64,000 nt of DNA from NCBI GenBank assembly GCA_015232355.1, contig JADFZW010000015.1, positions 1-64,000 on the forward strand. The letters run 5' to 3'. Shown here piece after piece: positions 26,080 to 35,981 of the stretch. The position numbers and the translations under genes were made by a program. Source of the DNA: Oligoflexia bacterium. GTDB lineage: Bacteria; Bdellovibrionota; Bacteriovoracia; Bacteriovoracales; Bacteriovoracaceae. The notes under the pieces are model-generated. The model saw only the letters and a program-made list of their open reading frames with translations. It ran no database searches and had not been told where the DNA came from. Position 1 is the stretch's first letter. Each line of letters starts with the position of its first letter.

Positions 26080-28410
26080 ATGGATAAATTTATTTTAAAA
26101 AAATTACTGACAATTATTTTTTTAATTCTAACTTTTTCTTTAACCGTCAGTTCGATTGCTCAGGATGTTGATGATGATTATGATTACGACAATCTTGATG
26201 ATGCATACTCTGATGTATATCAAGATGTAAAAGACATTAAAAAATTAAATTTTAAAATTAATTTTTATCAAAAGCTTTTAGATCACGGAAAGAATTTCAA
26301 AAAGACTAAACTTAAATGGATTAATGGTAGATTACAATTTGTAAAATATAGAGTTAAAACCAATATAGTTGCGGAAAATTGTATTTTGGGAGTGTCGAGC
26401 AAGATCACTCAGCTAGCAAAATATGAAGATGACGATGATATTGTTGTTTTTAACAATGCTGCCCCAATAGATCTTACTAAAGAGATCAGTTTGGCCAAGG
26501 TAAATTATTTTAGTACTTTGCAAGTTGGTCAAGAGATAGTTTTAAATGACAAAGTTACATTCATCTTTAAGGGATTAATAAAAAGATCCTTTCACTCAAC
26601 GAATATATTAAAATTAAATAATTTATGCCAAGAGAGAAAGGAATTAATTGATGAGCTAAAAAAGATCAAAGAGATTGTAATAAAAAAGAATTTAGCGAAG
26701 AAAAATGATGATATTGTAACTACCATTGAAAATACACTTGAAGATATTGTGATTTATGAGAGAACGGAGAGTATTAAGAGAAATAAAAGGGCAGCACAAC
26801 AAAGTGATGATGACGAAGATGATGAAGATGACGATGAAGATGACGATGACGAAGATGATGATGAGCAGGAGAATGCTGCCGCTACTAATGTTGTTGATGA
26901 GACACAAAGTGTTCCAAATACATCGTCTGCAGAATACGCACTAGATGAAAATAATCGACCAGGGGATAGAAAAATACATGGAAGTAGAAATGGTCAGCAA
27001 GTTATGGTCTCATTACTTGATGGCCAGGAATCGCTAGCATATCGATTCAATACCATGGATAATGCTAAAAAAAGTATTTACGTTCAGACGCTACATTTTA
27101 TGGGAGATGAAGCGGGAATAGCAGTTGCAGAAAAATTAATTAAAAAGAAACAAGAGGGACTTGATGTAAAAGTTTACATTGATAACTTCACTCCATTTTT
27201 AGATATTAGAGATGAGAATGGAAAACTGAAACCAACTAAAGCAATAGGCAGAACCAATGCGTTTACTTTATATGATAATTTATTGGCCGCTGGTATTCCA
27301 GTTTATGGATACAGGTGTGGTGGAAAAGCACAACAGTTAAAAGCTGAAATTAAATTAGCATTAAAGAAGCGCTCCCTTCGAAGCTTTATGAAGAGAATTC
27401 ATGATAAGATAATGGTTATAGATGGTGATCAAACTGCGGTGATGGGTGGAATGAATATTCATAATTTTTATTTTCAAGTAGAGCCAGATGGTGCCAATAA
27501 CTGGAGAGATCAAGATATTGCAATTGTAGGTAATGAGGCGGTTCAAGATGTAAATGATATCTTTGAAGAAAATATTGATAGATTTGCTCAAGTCTTTGGT
27601 AAACCAGAGAATCAAGATTGTTTCAATAAACATAAACCTGGCACAAAAGCATACATGAAATTTTATAATGAAATGAAAACAGAATATGTAGAGAGAATTG
27701 TAGAAAGACCTGAATTAGTTAAGGTAGTAGAGGATTTAAAGAAGGGAATAATCAAGGGACAAAAATATGAACCAAAATTTCTTAGTCTTGAAGAGGGATT
27801 AGTAATTCAAAATAGACCAAAGCTTGAGGAGAGAAAGATTGAAGAAGAGTATGTTAATTTATTTAATAAGGCCAAAAAAGAGATCATAATTGTAAATGCT
27901 TTTTTTGTTCCCTCGCGAACAATAAAAAATGCTATGCTAGAGGCAGCACGCAGAGGAGTTAAAATTAAATTGTTGACCAATGGTAGAAAGACAAATGATC
28001 CACCATTTATGGCCCATCTTGGTCGTTATTTTTATAAAGATGTAGTAGATGAAAATTTTGGTACACCAAGAGAGATTGAGATCTATGAGTGGGATGGAAC
28101 TGATAAGAAAACTGGTGAGCAGGTAAGAGGAATGCTACATGCTAAATTCTTTATTATAGATGGAGTTTTAAGTTTTGTGGGTTCTTTCAACTTTGATGTT
28201 TTAAGTTACAAATACAATAGTGAAATTGGAATAAGTATGGTTTCTCAAGAGGTAGCTAAATCACTTCGAGAGAAATTTTATAGTGATGATTTGAAATATG
28301 CTAATAGAGTGAGCTATGAAGAGATTTTAGATTGGAGAAGAGTTCGTTCCTATAAGGGTATTATGGAAAAGTTGTTATTTAAGGTTGGAATGCTCTATAA
28401 CAAACTCTAA
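26080..28410 (+). CDS. Exported phospholipase D-like protein (two HKD motifs)
   Basis: A 776-residue protein with a signal peptide (residues 1-28, cleavage near SIA-QD). Two HxK...D motifs, HDKIMVIDGDQTAVMGGMN (about residue 440) and HAKFFIIDGVLSFVGSFNFD (about residue 686), make a complete PLD/cardiolipin-synthase-type active site. Before the first PLD domain lies an acidic run of Asp/Glu (about 241-265). The N-terminal 230 residues are unrecognised. Being exported, it is more likely a phospholipase or transphosphatidylase acting in the periplasm or on prey or host membranes than a housekeeping cardiolipin synthase. That localisation is inferred from the signal peptide. Confidence 0.85.
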   Translation: MDKFILKKLLTIIFLILTFSLTVSSIAQDVDDDYDYDNLDDAYSDVYQDVKDIKKLNFKINFYQKLLDHGKNFKKTKLKWINGRLQFVKYRVKTNIVAENCILGVSSKITQLAKYEDDDDIVVFNNAAPIDLTKEISLAKVNYFSTLQVGQEIVLNDKVTFIFKGLIKRSFHSTNILKLNNLCQERKELIDELKKIKEIVIKKNLAKKNDDIVTTIENTLEDIVIYERTESIKRNKRAAQQSDDDEDDEDDDEDDDDEDDDEQENAAATNVVDETQSVPNTSSAEYALDENNRPGDRKIHGSRNGQQVMVSLLDGQESLAYRFNTMDNAKKSIYVQTLHFMGDEAGIAVAEKLIKKKQEGLDVKVYIDNFTPFLDIRDENGKLKPTKAIGRTNAFTLYDNLLAAGIPVYGYRCGGKAQQLKAEIKLALKKRSLRSFMKRIHDKIMVIDGDQTAVMGGMNIHNFYFQVEPDGANNWRDQDIAIVGNEAVQDVNDIFEENIDRFAQVFGKPENQDCFNKHKPGTKAYMKFYNEMKTEYVERIVERPELVKVVEDLKKGIIKGQKYEPKFLSLEEGLVIQNRPKLEERKIEEEYVNLFNKAKKEIIIVNAFFVPSRTIKNAMLEAARRGVKIKLLTNGRKTNDPPFMAHLGRYFYKDVVDENFGTPREIEIYEWDGTDKKTGEQVRGMLHAKFFIIDGVLSFVGSFNFDVLSYKYNSEIGISMVSQEVAKSLREKFYSDDLKYANRVSYEEILDWRRVRSYKGIMEKLLFKVGMLYNKL

Positions 28411-28677
28411 AATAAAATTAAAAAAACGTAACAAAAAAACTTACTTGTGGTTGTGTTTGCAGTGGTTGTTGTGGTCTCATTTTGAACCTATGTAATGCTT
28501 ACGTAAAGTTGAAATTATTTTTATGTTAATTTCATCGAGAGATACTCTATATCTTGCTTTATTTTCGTATTCATAGTAATCAATTCGAGACGTTTTGTGT
28601 ATTCTTGTGAGTTCACATAATTCACATAGTTCATAATTTTTTACTAAAATTAATATTCGTATCTGGAGACAGCAAAC

Positions 28678-31600
28678 ATGAATAATCATAAGGAAATAAA
28701 AAACACTCTTCGTATGCGTATGCTACCGATGTTCTTTTTATACTCGCTAATCACTCTATTTTCTACTTTCGCTACTCTCGCCAATCTTGCCTATGCCACT
28801 ACAAATTTTATGCCTGGATTGATTCCATTAGAATTTGGACAACGTCCGGCCACTGATTTAATTTACAATGGAAAACTTCTATCGCCTGATGATGCTTATA
28901 AAATGGTGATGGAGAGTAATGGTAAATTTGATCTATCTAAGCTTAATCCTGATGATACTTCAGAATTATGGAATAATAAAAAGATTCCAGCACCACTTTC
29001 AGCTAATGAAAATAAAATTGATGTAGCAAAAGATGAGATGCTTAATTATCTTTCACAAGTTCCATCAAGACAAGGTAATTTCAGATTCACAATAGAAAAA
29101 GTATCAAGAGATGGTAGCAAACGAAGCTACACTATAATGTTAAATAAAAATATTCATAACGTTCTTTTAAAAAAGAGTTTGCTAGAAAAGATCGGTTACA
29201 ACGTACCTCCTATAAAATATCTACCGAAAATTAAGATTAAATTTTTAAGCTACATGGAAAAGGAGTTGTTCTTTGATAATATGGCCAAAGAAACATTTGG
29301 TGATCCAGGAAGATGGGTAGTAAAATATAAGGATCACTTAAGAGCGAAGAAAAACCCGGATGATATCGTTGCTACAGGAAATGGTTCAGGCACAGGTAAT
29401 GGTACAGCAACTGGATCAACTTTTAGTGATAAATCAGATGAAGTTTCATCTTCTGATGAAGATGATGATGATTCTGAAGATGATGAAGGCGATCCGGATG
29501 ATGAACGTGATCCAACCAAAGATGGGCCGTTAGCATCAAGTGATGAAGTTGAATTACAAGATGTAGTCATCATGGAAGATCAAGATCATCTTTATAACTT
29601 AGGACTTGGATATATACCTTCATCTGTTATTCAAGGGAGAAGAATTTTAAATTCACTAATAATACCATTTGCACTAGTAGAGGTTCCAGAGAGTGTAAAC
29701 TTGTTTAACTGGTACGCAGGTAGAATCGTAAATGATCAAGTGCAATTGACCTACGACACTGCTGAAGAATTTACTACAAGTTTTGAAGATGCACAGTGGA
29801 TGGCGAGAAGAATCCTATCTCTTTATAGAAAAGATTTTGTAGATATTGTTAAGAGCGCTCATTTTCCAGAGGCAGTTGGCCTCTTAGTTGTTGAGAAGTT
29901 GATCTCTAGAAGAAATCAAATGGTGAGTTTATTTAAATTAGAAAAAGAATTTAATATACTAGAGGTGGACACAGAGATTTCTAGCGGGGATTATCTTGAA
30001 GATGGAAAATTATTAAAGGAGAAATGGGAAGGATATGCCTCTAGATTTTCATTTGGAGATCCAGAGTCTCCACTTTCTCGTAGTGAGATCTTTGCTTTTA
30101 TTAAATCTAAAGCAATGTCTACAGTTATTAATACTGCTGTAGGAGTTGCTAATAAATATCTTACCAGTGAAGCATTCTTAGGTAGTGCTCTTAAAAAGCG
30201 TCAAGAAGAATTATTCTTTAAACAATTAGGAGAGTTTTTACGAACGGGAAAAGTAGTTCCTGTTCCTTTGGGTGTGTGGGCATTTCCTATTTTTGGAGCT
30301 AAACTTATCGCCGCTCGAAATGTGATTGCCGGTAACTATCTTGGTACTGATAACGTTGTACAGTTAGCAGATGCAATTGGTTTTAACGTGGAAGCAGGAG
30401 TATTTCTAAATGTAGAGGGAATAAATGCAGGTGTGCCCTTGTCAGTAACTTCAAAGATCAAAGGATCATATACCAGAACTTATACTCACCTTCGTCCAAT
30501 TAAAAGTTTTAAAGCATCACTTAAGTATCCATTTAAAAATTTATTAGTACCGCTACTCTTGAAACAATTAGGACACTTTTTTGATGATATCTTATATGGA
30601 GAAGGAGAGTTAGAGGGATTAAAACCAGAAGAGAAACAAAAACAAATTGAAAAGATCATGCGTGAATTTAAAGATGAATTGAGTGTAGGTGAATCACTGC
30701 TTATTACTGATTCAGTTGGTGCAGGATTAAACCTTGGAGTGGGAGTTGCTGCTTATCAAGTATTAAAGGCACAAGCAGAGTTTGGTGCAAGCCAAGCAAT
30801 CATCTCTCGTCTACATATTCATCGTAAAGATGAAAATACTATTCAAATATATCGTGACTTAGGAAACGTTACTTCTTTGATTATGTCTCTTAACTTTAAA
30901 GCGGCCATTCCAGTATTAAATGTTTCAGCTAAATTTAGTGCTGGTTCTGCTAGAATTAAATTTTACTCTCTTAATATTAACGAAAATGAGAAAGAAAATC
31001 CTGACTTCTTAAAAAATTTGCAAGCATTAAAAGCAGTGTTGCTCAATAACTCTTTGGAGAGGGCAGCAGCGATTAGAAAACCATATTATGTAAAACATAC
31101 TTTCTTAGAGGCGCAATTTAAAGCGGGAATCTTCTTCTTTCAGCTGGCGGGATTAGCATCGCAAACAGAGATAGAGATAACTCATCCTAAAGGAGCTGTT
31201 CGAAGATTTTTTAGAACTGTAGGTGCAAATAGGAGGGGATTAAATTTTGAACAGTATACGGTAGAGTTAGTAAATAATATTTTAAGTGATTACGCGGAAT
31301 TTGATATCAACTTAAACATGGCCACAAGTGCGAATCCAGGAGACACTTTAGGTGGAAAATCATTTAGTCAGGTGGTTTCTTTTGAAGGAGAAATTATCGA
31401 TAAGTATGGATTTAATTCAGCAGAAGATGTTGTAACACCATTTGCGAGATTGTCAAAAAACTGGAAGGGATGGTCGATTTCTAGATGGTATGCTGAAAAA
31501 ATAATCGAAGGATTAAATAATGTTTTTGATACTGAGTTTTATCCAGATAATGTTTTAAATCAAACTAAGAAGATCTTTTTGTATAATATCGGTGTTGATA

Positions 31601-32049
31601 TCTATGTTTATGAGAAGGCAATTGAGAGTATGGTCTCTTTTGATCGAAGTGAGATAGCTTACATATTTAAAAATAATCGTCAAAAACCTGGATACCTATC
31701 GAGAAAATGGACCTTTGAAATTGCTCTCAGTAAATATCGAAAGGCATACAATAAGGGCCATTATCGTGATGTTTGCACTCATCTCCGTACTATGTTGGGA
31801 GTTGCTTTCAACAGCTTAACCCTTGATGGATTAACAGAACTCTTTGGTGGAAAGAAAAACTTTCTTGTTGTCTCAAGATTTGATGGTTTTAGAGAGGGAG
31901 ATGAAGATGGAGATAAACCAATATTTTCTAGTACTGTTGGACAAGTGGCAGGCAAAGATATGAGTGGACCACTTATGAAGATGATGGAAAAAACTGGAAT
32001 GACTCAAAGTGAGTTCTTCGCATATTGGTTGCTTGATCGTTTGAATTAG
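28678..32049 (+). CDS. Very large exported protein of unknown function
   Basis: A 1123-residue protein with a signal peptide (about residues 1-41, ending AYA-TT). An Asp/Glu-rich linker near residues 255-285 (SSDEDDDDSEDDEGDPDDE) resembles the one in the preceding PLD-like protein, suggesting a shared environment, possibly Ca2+-rich or outside the cell. The rest alternates amphipathic and Gly-rich segments such as SVGAGLNLGVGVAAYQVLKAQAEFGASQ, which might be barrel-like. No known domain is recognised. The next gene (ModA-like) begins 14 bp later. Confidence 0.6.
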   Translation: MNNHKEIKNTLRMRMLPMFFLYSLITLFSTFATLANLAYATTNFMPGLIPLEFGQRPATDLIYNGKLLSPDDAYKMVMESNGKFDLSKLNPDDTSELWNNKKIPAPLSANENKIDVAKDEMLNYLSQVPSRQGNFRFTIEKVSRDGSKRSYTIMLNKNIHNVLLKKSLLEKIGYNVPPIKYLPKIKIKFLSYMEKELFFDNMAKETFGDPGRWVVKYKDHLRAKKNPDDIVATGNGSGTGNGTATGSTFSDKSDEVSSSDEDDDDSEDDEGDPDDERDPTKDGPLASSDEVELQDVVIMEDQDHLYNLGLGYIPSSVIQGRRILNSLIIPFALVEVPESVNLFNWYAGRIVNDQVQLTYDTAEEFTTSFEDAQWMARRILSLYRKDFVDIVKSAHFPEAVGLLVVEKLISRRNQMVSLFKLEKEFNILEVDTEISSGDYLEDGKLLKEKWEGYASRFSFGDPESPLSRSEIFAFIKSKAMSTVINTAVGVANKYLTSEAFLGSALKKRQEELFFKQLGEFLRTGKVVPVPLGVWAFPIFGAKLIAARNVIAGNYLGTDNVVQLADAIGFNVEAGVFLNVEGINAGVPLSVTSKIKGSYTRTYTHLRPIKSFKASLKYPFKNLLVPLLLKQLGHFFDDILYGEGELEGLKPEEKQKQIEKIMREFKDELSVGESLLITDSVGAGLNLGVGVAAYQVLKAQAEFGASQAIISRLHIHRKDENTIQIYRDLGNVTSLIMSLNFKAAIPVLNVSAKFSAGSARIKFYSLNINENEKENPDFLKNLQALKAVLLNNSLERAAAIRKPYYVKHTFLEAQFKAGIFFFQLAGLASQTEIEITHPKGAVRRFFRTVGANRRGLNFEQYTVELVNNILSDYAEFDINLNMATSANPGDTLGGKSFSQVVSFEGEIIDKYGFNSAEDVVTPFARLSKNWKGWSISRWYAEKIIEGLNNVFDTEFYPDNVLNQTKKIFLYNIGVDIYVYEKAIESMVSFDRSEIAYIFKNNRQKPGYLSRKWTFEIALSKYRKAYNKGHYRDVCTHLRTMLGVAFNSLTLDGLTELFGGKKNFLVVSRFDGFREGDEDGDKPIFSSTVGQVAGKDMSGPLMKMMEKTGMTQSEFFAYWLLDRLN

Positions 32050-32063
32050 TATTATATTTATTC

Positions 32064-32915
32064 ATGATTATTTCTTTCTTTATTTATTTATCTATCTATC
32101 TTGTAAATTTCTGTTCATTATCAGACGCTAAAGCAGCATCATCTGACATTTTACTTGTCTTTGCAGGTGCGGCCAGTAAACCACCTACAGAGGAAATTGC
32201 CGCTGCATTTGAAAAGAAGACAAAGATTAAAGTTGAAATTATCTTTGGTGGTTCTGGTTTTGTTTTATCGCAGATGATTCTTGCGAAAAAAGGAGATATC
32301 TATTTTCCTGGCTCCTCTGATTTTATGGAACTGGCCAAGAAAAAGGGTGTGGTTTGGAGTGAATCCGAAAAAAGGGTTGCCTATTTGGTCTCTGCAATTA
32401 ATGTAAGAAAAGGAAATCCTAAAAACATAAAAAGTTTGAATGATTTAACCGCCCCGGGAATACGTCTGGCGATTGCTCGTCCAGATAATGTTTGTGTCGG
32501 TGCTTATGCAGTGGAAATAATCGAGAAAGCATTATCAAAAGAAAAGATCAAGTTACTAAAGAAAAATATCGTTAATTACACTGAGAGCTGCGAGAAGACA
32601 GCAACAGCGATTACTCTTAATATGGTAGATGCAGTTATTGGCTGGAGTGTATTTAAATTTTGGAATCCACAGATGATAGAGACTATTCCACTGAAAGAAA
32701 AAGAGATTGTTAGGATTGCTTACATTCCAATTGCTATTTCAAAATATACAAAAGATAAAAATCTAGCTCAAAAATTTATTGATTTTATTTTATCCTCAGA
32801 GGGAAAAGCGATCTTTAAAAGACATCATTACTTTATGGATTTACCAGAGGTGGAAGAGTACGTGGGTTCTGCTAAACCAGTGGGTGGAGAATATGTTGTT
32901 CCAAGTAACTGGTAG
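32064..32915 (+). CDS. Molybdate/tungstate-type ABC transporter binding protein
   Basis: A 283-residue periplasmic solute-binding protein with a signal peptide (about 1-24, ending DAKA-A). LLVFAGAASKPPTEEIAAAFEKKT, EIIFGGSGFVLSQM and KKGDIYFPGSSDFM are the ModA/WtpA opening, and IARPDNVCVGAYA follows. The acidic and Ser residues of the oxyanion pocket are in place, but molybdate, tungstate and sulfate cannot be told apart. It forms an operon with the permease and ATPase downstream. Confidence 0.85.
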   Translation: MIISFFIYLSIYLVNFCSLSDAKAASSDILLVFAGAASKPPTEEIAAAFEKKTKIKVEIIFGGSGFVLSQMILAKKGDIYFPGSSDFMELAKKKGVVWSESEKRVAYLVSAINVRKGNPKNIKSLNDLTAPGIRLAIARPDNVCVGAYAVEIIEKALSKEKIKLLKKNIVNYTESCEKTATAITLNMVDAVIGWSVFKFWNPQMIETIPLKEKEIVRIAYIPIAISKYTKDKNLAQKFIDFILSSEGKAIFKRHHYFMDLPEVEEYVGSAKPVGGEYVVPSNW

Positions 32916-33699
32916 GAGTAATATTTTTTTTAAGAGATCATTTATCTTATGTGCATTTGCTACCTTTGGAATCTATTTTATCTTAATATTGTCACTTTTT
33001 TATTTTTTAAATTCATCAACTTTTTTTAATCTCTTATTATCATATCGAACACTCTATTCATTAGTTTTAAGTTTGATTGCTGCTAGCTTGGCCACAATAC
33101 TATCTATAGCGATAGGTGTGCCGGCCGCCTATGCACTTTCTAGATATAATTTTTATGGAAAGGAATTTGTTGATACCATTTTAGAGTTACCCATGGTGGT
33201 TTCGCCAGCAGCACTAGGAGCGATGCTGTTGATTTTTTTTAATAATCCAATTGGATTATGGATTAATGAGCATCTAATAAATTTTGTCTTTACTATTGCA
33301 GGAGTGGTGTTAGCACAATTTATAACTACCATGGGAATTGCTACTCGTTTGATTAAAACAGTAATTGATGAAATACCTCAGCGCTATGAAAATGTTGCCA
33401 GAGGATTGGGGGCCACGCCACTAAAAGCATTTATGATGATAACACTTCCTTTAAGCAAGAGAGGAATTATTTCGGCATCCATTTTAACTTGGGCCAAAGC
33501 ATTTGGAGAGTTTGGGGCCACAATTACTATTGCAGGATCAATGCCTGCAAATACAGAAACACTTCCTATTGCTGTCTTTATGAGATTATCAGCAGCAGAT
33601 ATTGAAGGGACAGTGGTGATGATTCTAATTCTTACAGCGATTGGACTTGGAATTCTTTATATCTATAAATTTTTTGCCAAGAGATTTCCATATGTTTGA
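32893..33699 (+). CDS. ModB-like ABC permease
   Basis: A 268-residue permease (from the ATG at 32893) with five or six membrane helices and the cytoplasmic coupling loop (EIPQRYENVARGLGATPLKAFMMITLPLSKRGI) typical of ModB/CysT-type importers. The start is uncertain. The ATG at 32893 has a GGAG only 3 nt upstream, a TTG at 32896 has better spacing, and an ATT at 32923 follows the best ribosome binding site (AGGAG at 32914). The first two would make the gene overlap the end of the binding protein by about 20 bp. Confidence 0.85.
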   Translation: MLFQVTGRSNIFFKRSFILCAFATFGIYFILILSLFYFLNSSTFFNLLLSYRTLYSLVLSLIAASLATILSIAIGVPAAYALSRYNFYGKEFVDTILELPMVVSPAALGAMLLIFFNNPIGLWINEHLINFVFTIAGVVLAQFITTMGIATRLIKTVIDEIPQRYENVARGLGATPLKAFMMITLPLSKRGIISASILTWAKAFGEFGATITIAGSMPANTETLPIAVFMRLSAADIEGTVVMILILTAIGLGILYIYKFFAKRFPYV

Positions 33700-34822
33700 A
33701 ATAATAAATCTTTCAACGAGAGTGGAAAATTTTTATTTAAAAGATATTACCTTTAGTGTGGCCACTGATTCTATTCATATGATTATTGGACCATCAGGTA
33801 GTGGAAAAACAGTGCTTTTAGAGACGATTGCTGGATTTACAACTAATAATATAAATATCTCAGGAGAGGTGAGAGTTGATGGAGTTGATGTAACAAATTT
33901 TCCACCAGAGCGAAGAAATTTTTCCTATGTACCTCAGGATTTGGCGCTCTTTCCGCATTTGAATGTAGAGGATAATATTTTTTTTGGTTTTAATGTTAGA
34001 AATGTTAGAGGTGTAAAAAAAGTTAATCAAAATCAAAATCAAAATATGAGTTTTGATTTTGTAATTGCTTTGGCCCAGACTGTAGGGATTAGTTCTTTTT
34101 TTAAGAGAAGCATAGATTCTTTAAGTGGTGGTGAACGTCAAAGAGTAGCTCTGGTTCGGGCATTGGCCACAGGCAATCGCCATCTTCTTTTAGATGAACC
34201 TTTTGCTGGACTTCATGTTGGACTAAAAAAAGAGTTATGGTTTTTGTTAAAGGAAATACAAAGAAAATATAAACTTACAATAATAATGGTAACTCACGAT
34301 ATTGATGAAGCATTTTTTTTAGGTGAACATATATCTATACTTATTGATGGTCGAATAGAGCAGAGTGGATTAAAAAGAGAGGCGCGAATGCCTCAGACAA
34401 TGGCAGTCGCCAGATTTTATGGATTAAAAAATATTTTCAAAGCTATTGTAGAAGACTATAGTAACAACAATGATTTGAATCTTTATATACCTGAATTAAA
34501 GTTAAGATTATCTCAAGAGCAGTTGGCATTTGATTTAAGAAAAGTTCAAGAGTGTTTGTATGTTGGAATTCGTTCAGAAGATATTACTTTTTATGATAAT
34601 GATAATCAAGAGGCACATCCAAACATTAGAGGTAAAATTATTTCATATTTTGAGAAAGATCATTTTGTAATGATCTTTTTTAAGGGTGATGGTCTAGATA
34701 CTTTGATGGAATTAGAAATGCCATATAGTAGATTTAAAAACTTAGGTATTAAGGAAGTAAATTTAAATATACAACAAATATCTTTAAGTATAGATACCAA
34801 TTATATCTTTCCAATTTTTTAG
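33692..34822 (+). CDS. ModC-like ABC ATPase
   Basis: A 377-residue ATPase. GPSGSGKT is Walker A, LSGGERQRVALVRAL the signature, HLLLDEPFAGL Walker B and THD the H-loop. The region after about residue 230 is TOBE-like, usual for oxyanion importers. I start it at 33692 rather than upstream, because the ATG there overlaps the permease stop by 8 bp and begins the canonical strand MFEIINLS. An insert (VNQNQNQNM) comes from an AATCAA repeat. Confidence 0.88.
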   Translation: MFEIINLSTRVENFYLKDITFSVATDSIHMIIGPSGSGKTVLLETIAGFTTNNINISGEVRVDGVDVTNFPPERRNFSYVPQDLALFPHLNVEDNIFFGFNVRNVRGVKKVNQNQNQNMSFDFVIALAQTVGISSFFKRSIDSLSGGERQRVALVRALATGNRHLLLDEPFAGLHVGLKKELWFLLKEIQRKYKLTIIMVTHDIDEAFFLGEHISILIDGRIEQSGLKREARMPQTMAVARFYGLKNIFKAIVEDYSNNNDLNLYIPELKLRLSQEQLAFDLRKVQECLYVGIRSEDITFYDNDNQEAHPNIRGKIISYFEKDHFVMIFFKGDGLDTLMELEMPYSRFKNLGIKEVNLNIQQISLSIDTNYIFPIF

Positions 34823-34878
34823 AAAAATACTTTTTTGCAAATAGCATTTAGGAATTTTATATATTATTATATAAATTC

Positions 34879-35961
34879 ATGAAGGTTTACTTCTATACAA
34901 TTTTATTTATTACTGTTTTATTTTTGTATATGTCGTGTACAACAGGTTCTGACATGTCCTATGTAAAATCAGATCACTATGATGGACATACTTTTTTTAA
35001 CCTGAAAAATAACAATGTAGACAAAGGTTTTTTTGATATAATTAAATGGCGATTTACAAGCAGTAAAATCAAATGGCCGGAATTTGTTTCAGACAATCAT
35101 CGACCGCAAATTAAAGATGTAAAAGAAATAAGAAGTAATGAAGTATATGTTACCTATATAAATCATGCTTCTCATTTAATTCAATTAAAAGATATAAATA
35201 TTTTAACCGATCCGTTATTTTCTTCCAGGGCCAGTCCCTTTAGTTGGATTGGGCCTAAAAGAGTTCGTGCTGCTGGTATTTTAATAGAGGAACTTCCTAA
35301 TATTGATTTAGTGTTGATAAGTCATAATCATTTTGATCATCTTGATCAACCATCAATTAAACAATTAATATATAAATTTAATCCAACATTTATAGTACCA
35401 ATTGGGAATAAACAATATATTGAGGAAATGGGTTCGAAAAAAATTATTGAACTTGATTGGTGGCAAACAACCTCACAAAAAGATATAAACATTGTTGTTG
35501 TTCCAGCTCAACATTGGTCATTACGTTTTCCTGGGAGTAGAAATAAAGCTTTATGGTCTGGTTTTATTATTGAATCTGCAAAAATTAAAATACTTTTTAG
35601 TGGAGATTGCGGATACAGCAACACATTTAAAGATATAAAAGAAAAATTCGGACAAATAGATATCTCCATTATTCCTATTGGAAGTTATTCTCCAAGATGG
35701 TTTATGCAAGTACAGCATATGGATCCGGAAGATGCAGTTAAAGCGCATATTGATCTTAATTCTAATTTAAGTATTGCCAATCATTATGGAACATTTCAAC
35801 TTTCAGACGAAGGAATTGATGATCCTATAAAGGAATTAAAAATTCAATTAAAGAAATATAATATTGCTGATAATTTATTTTTAACACCAAAAAATGGAGA
35901 GACTCTTTATTATATTTCACTCGGAGGATACGCCGCTGTCGCTTTTCGCGACAGCGACTGA
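34879..35961 (+). CDS. NAPE-PLD/UlaG-like metallo-beta-lactamase-fold lipoprotein
   Basis: A 360-residue lipoprotein: the signal ends LYMSC with Cys20 as the lipidation site. VYVTYINHASHLIQL, ILTDPLFSSRASPFSWIGPKR, LISHNHFDHLD (HxHxDH, metal ligands), PAQHWS, LFSGDCGY and ANHYGTF are the core of the NAPE-PLD/UlaG branch. These are hydrolases of phosphodiesters or lactones; the substrate of this one is unknown. The last residues (GYAAVAFRDSD) are encoded by a GC-rich palindrome and look like an extra tail. Confidence 0.82.
   Translation: MKVYFYTILFITVLFLYMSCTTGSDMSYVKSDHYDGHTFFNLKNNNVDKGFFDIIKWRFTSSKIKWPEFVSDNHRPQIKDVKEIRSNEVYVTYINHASHLIQLKDINILTDPLFSSRASPFSWIGPKRVRAAGILIEELPNIDLVLISHNHFDHLDQPSIKQLIYKFNPTFIVPIGNKQYIEEMGSKKIIELDWWQTTSQKDINIVVVPAQHWSLRFPGSRNKALWSGFIIESAKIKILFSGDCGYSNTFKDIKEKFGQIDISIIPIGSYSPRWFMQVQHMDPEDAVKAHIDLNSNLSIANHYGTFQLSDEGIDDPIKELKIQLKKYNIADNLFLTPKNGETLYYISLGGYAAVAFRDSD
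35934..35956. repeat. Perfect GC-rich palindrome at the 3' end of the lipoprotein gene
   Basis: CGCTGTCGC (35934-35942), a 5-nt loop TTTTC and GCGACAGCG (35948-35956) form a perfect 9-bp hairpin inside the last codons. It may end both this gene and the convergent gene at 35982, although it has no T-tract. Confidence 0.85.
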
Positions 35962-35981
35962 TTAATATGTAACATTAATAT

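Noticed and set aside
28477..28689. Minus-strand 70-codon reading frame with ELCELCEL
   Set aside because: It lies in a leader region, has no recognisable ribosome binding site, and the Leu/Cys repeats come from a local DNA repeat. It might be real but support is too weak.
29334..29573. Ser-rich minus-strand frame
   Set aside because: It is the antisense of the Asp/Glu-rich linker of the large exported protein, an expected artefact of GAT/GAA repeats.
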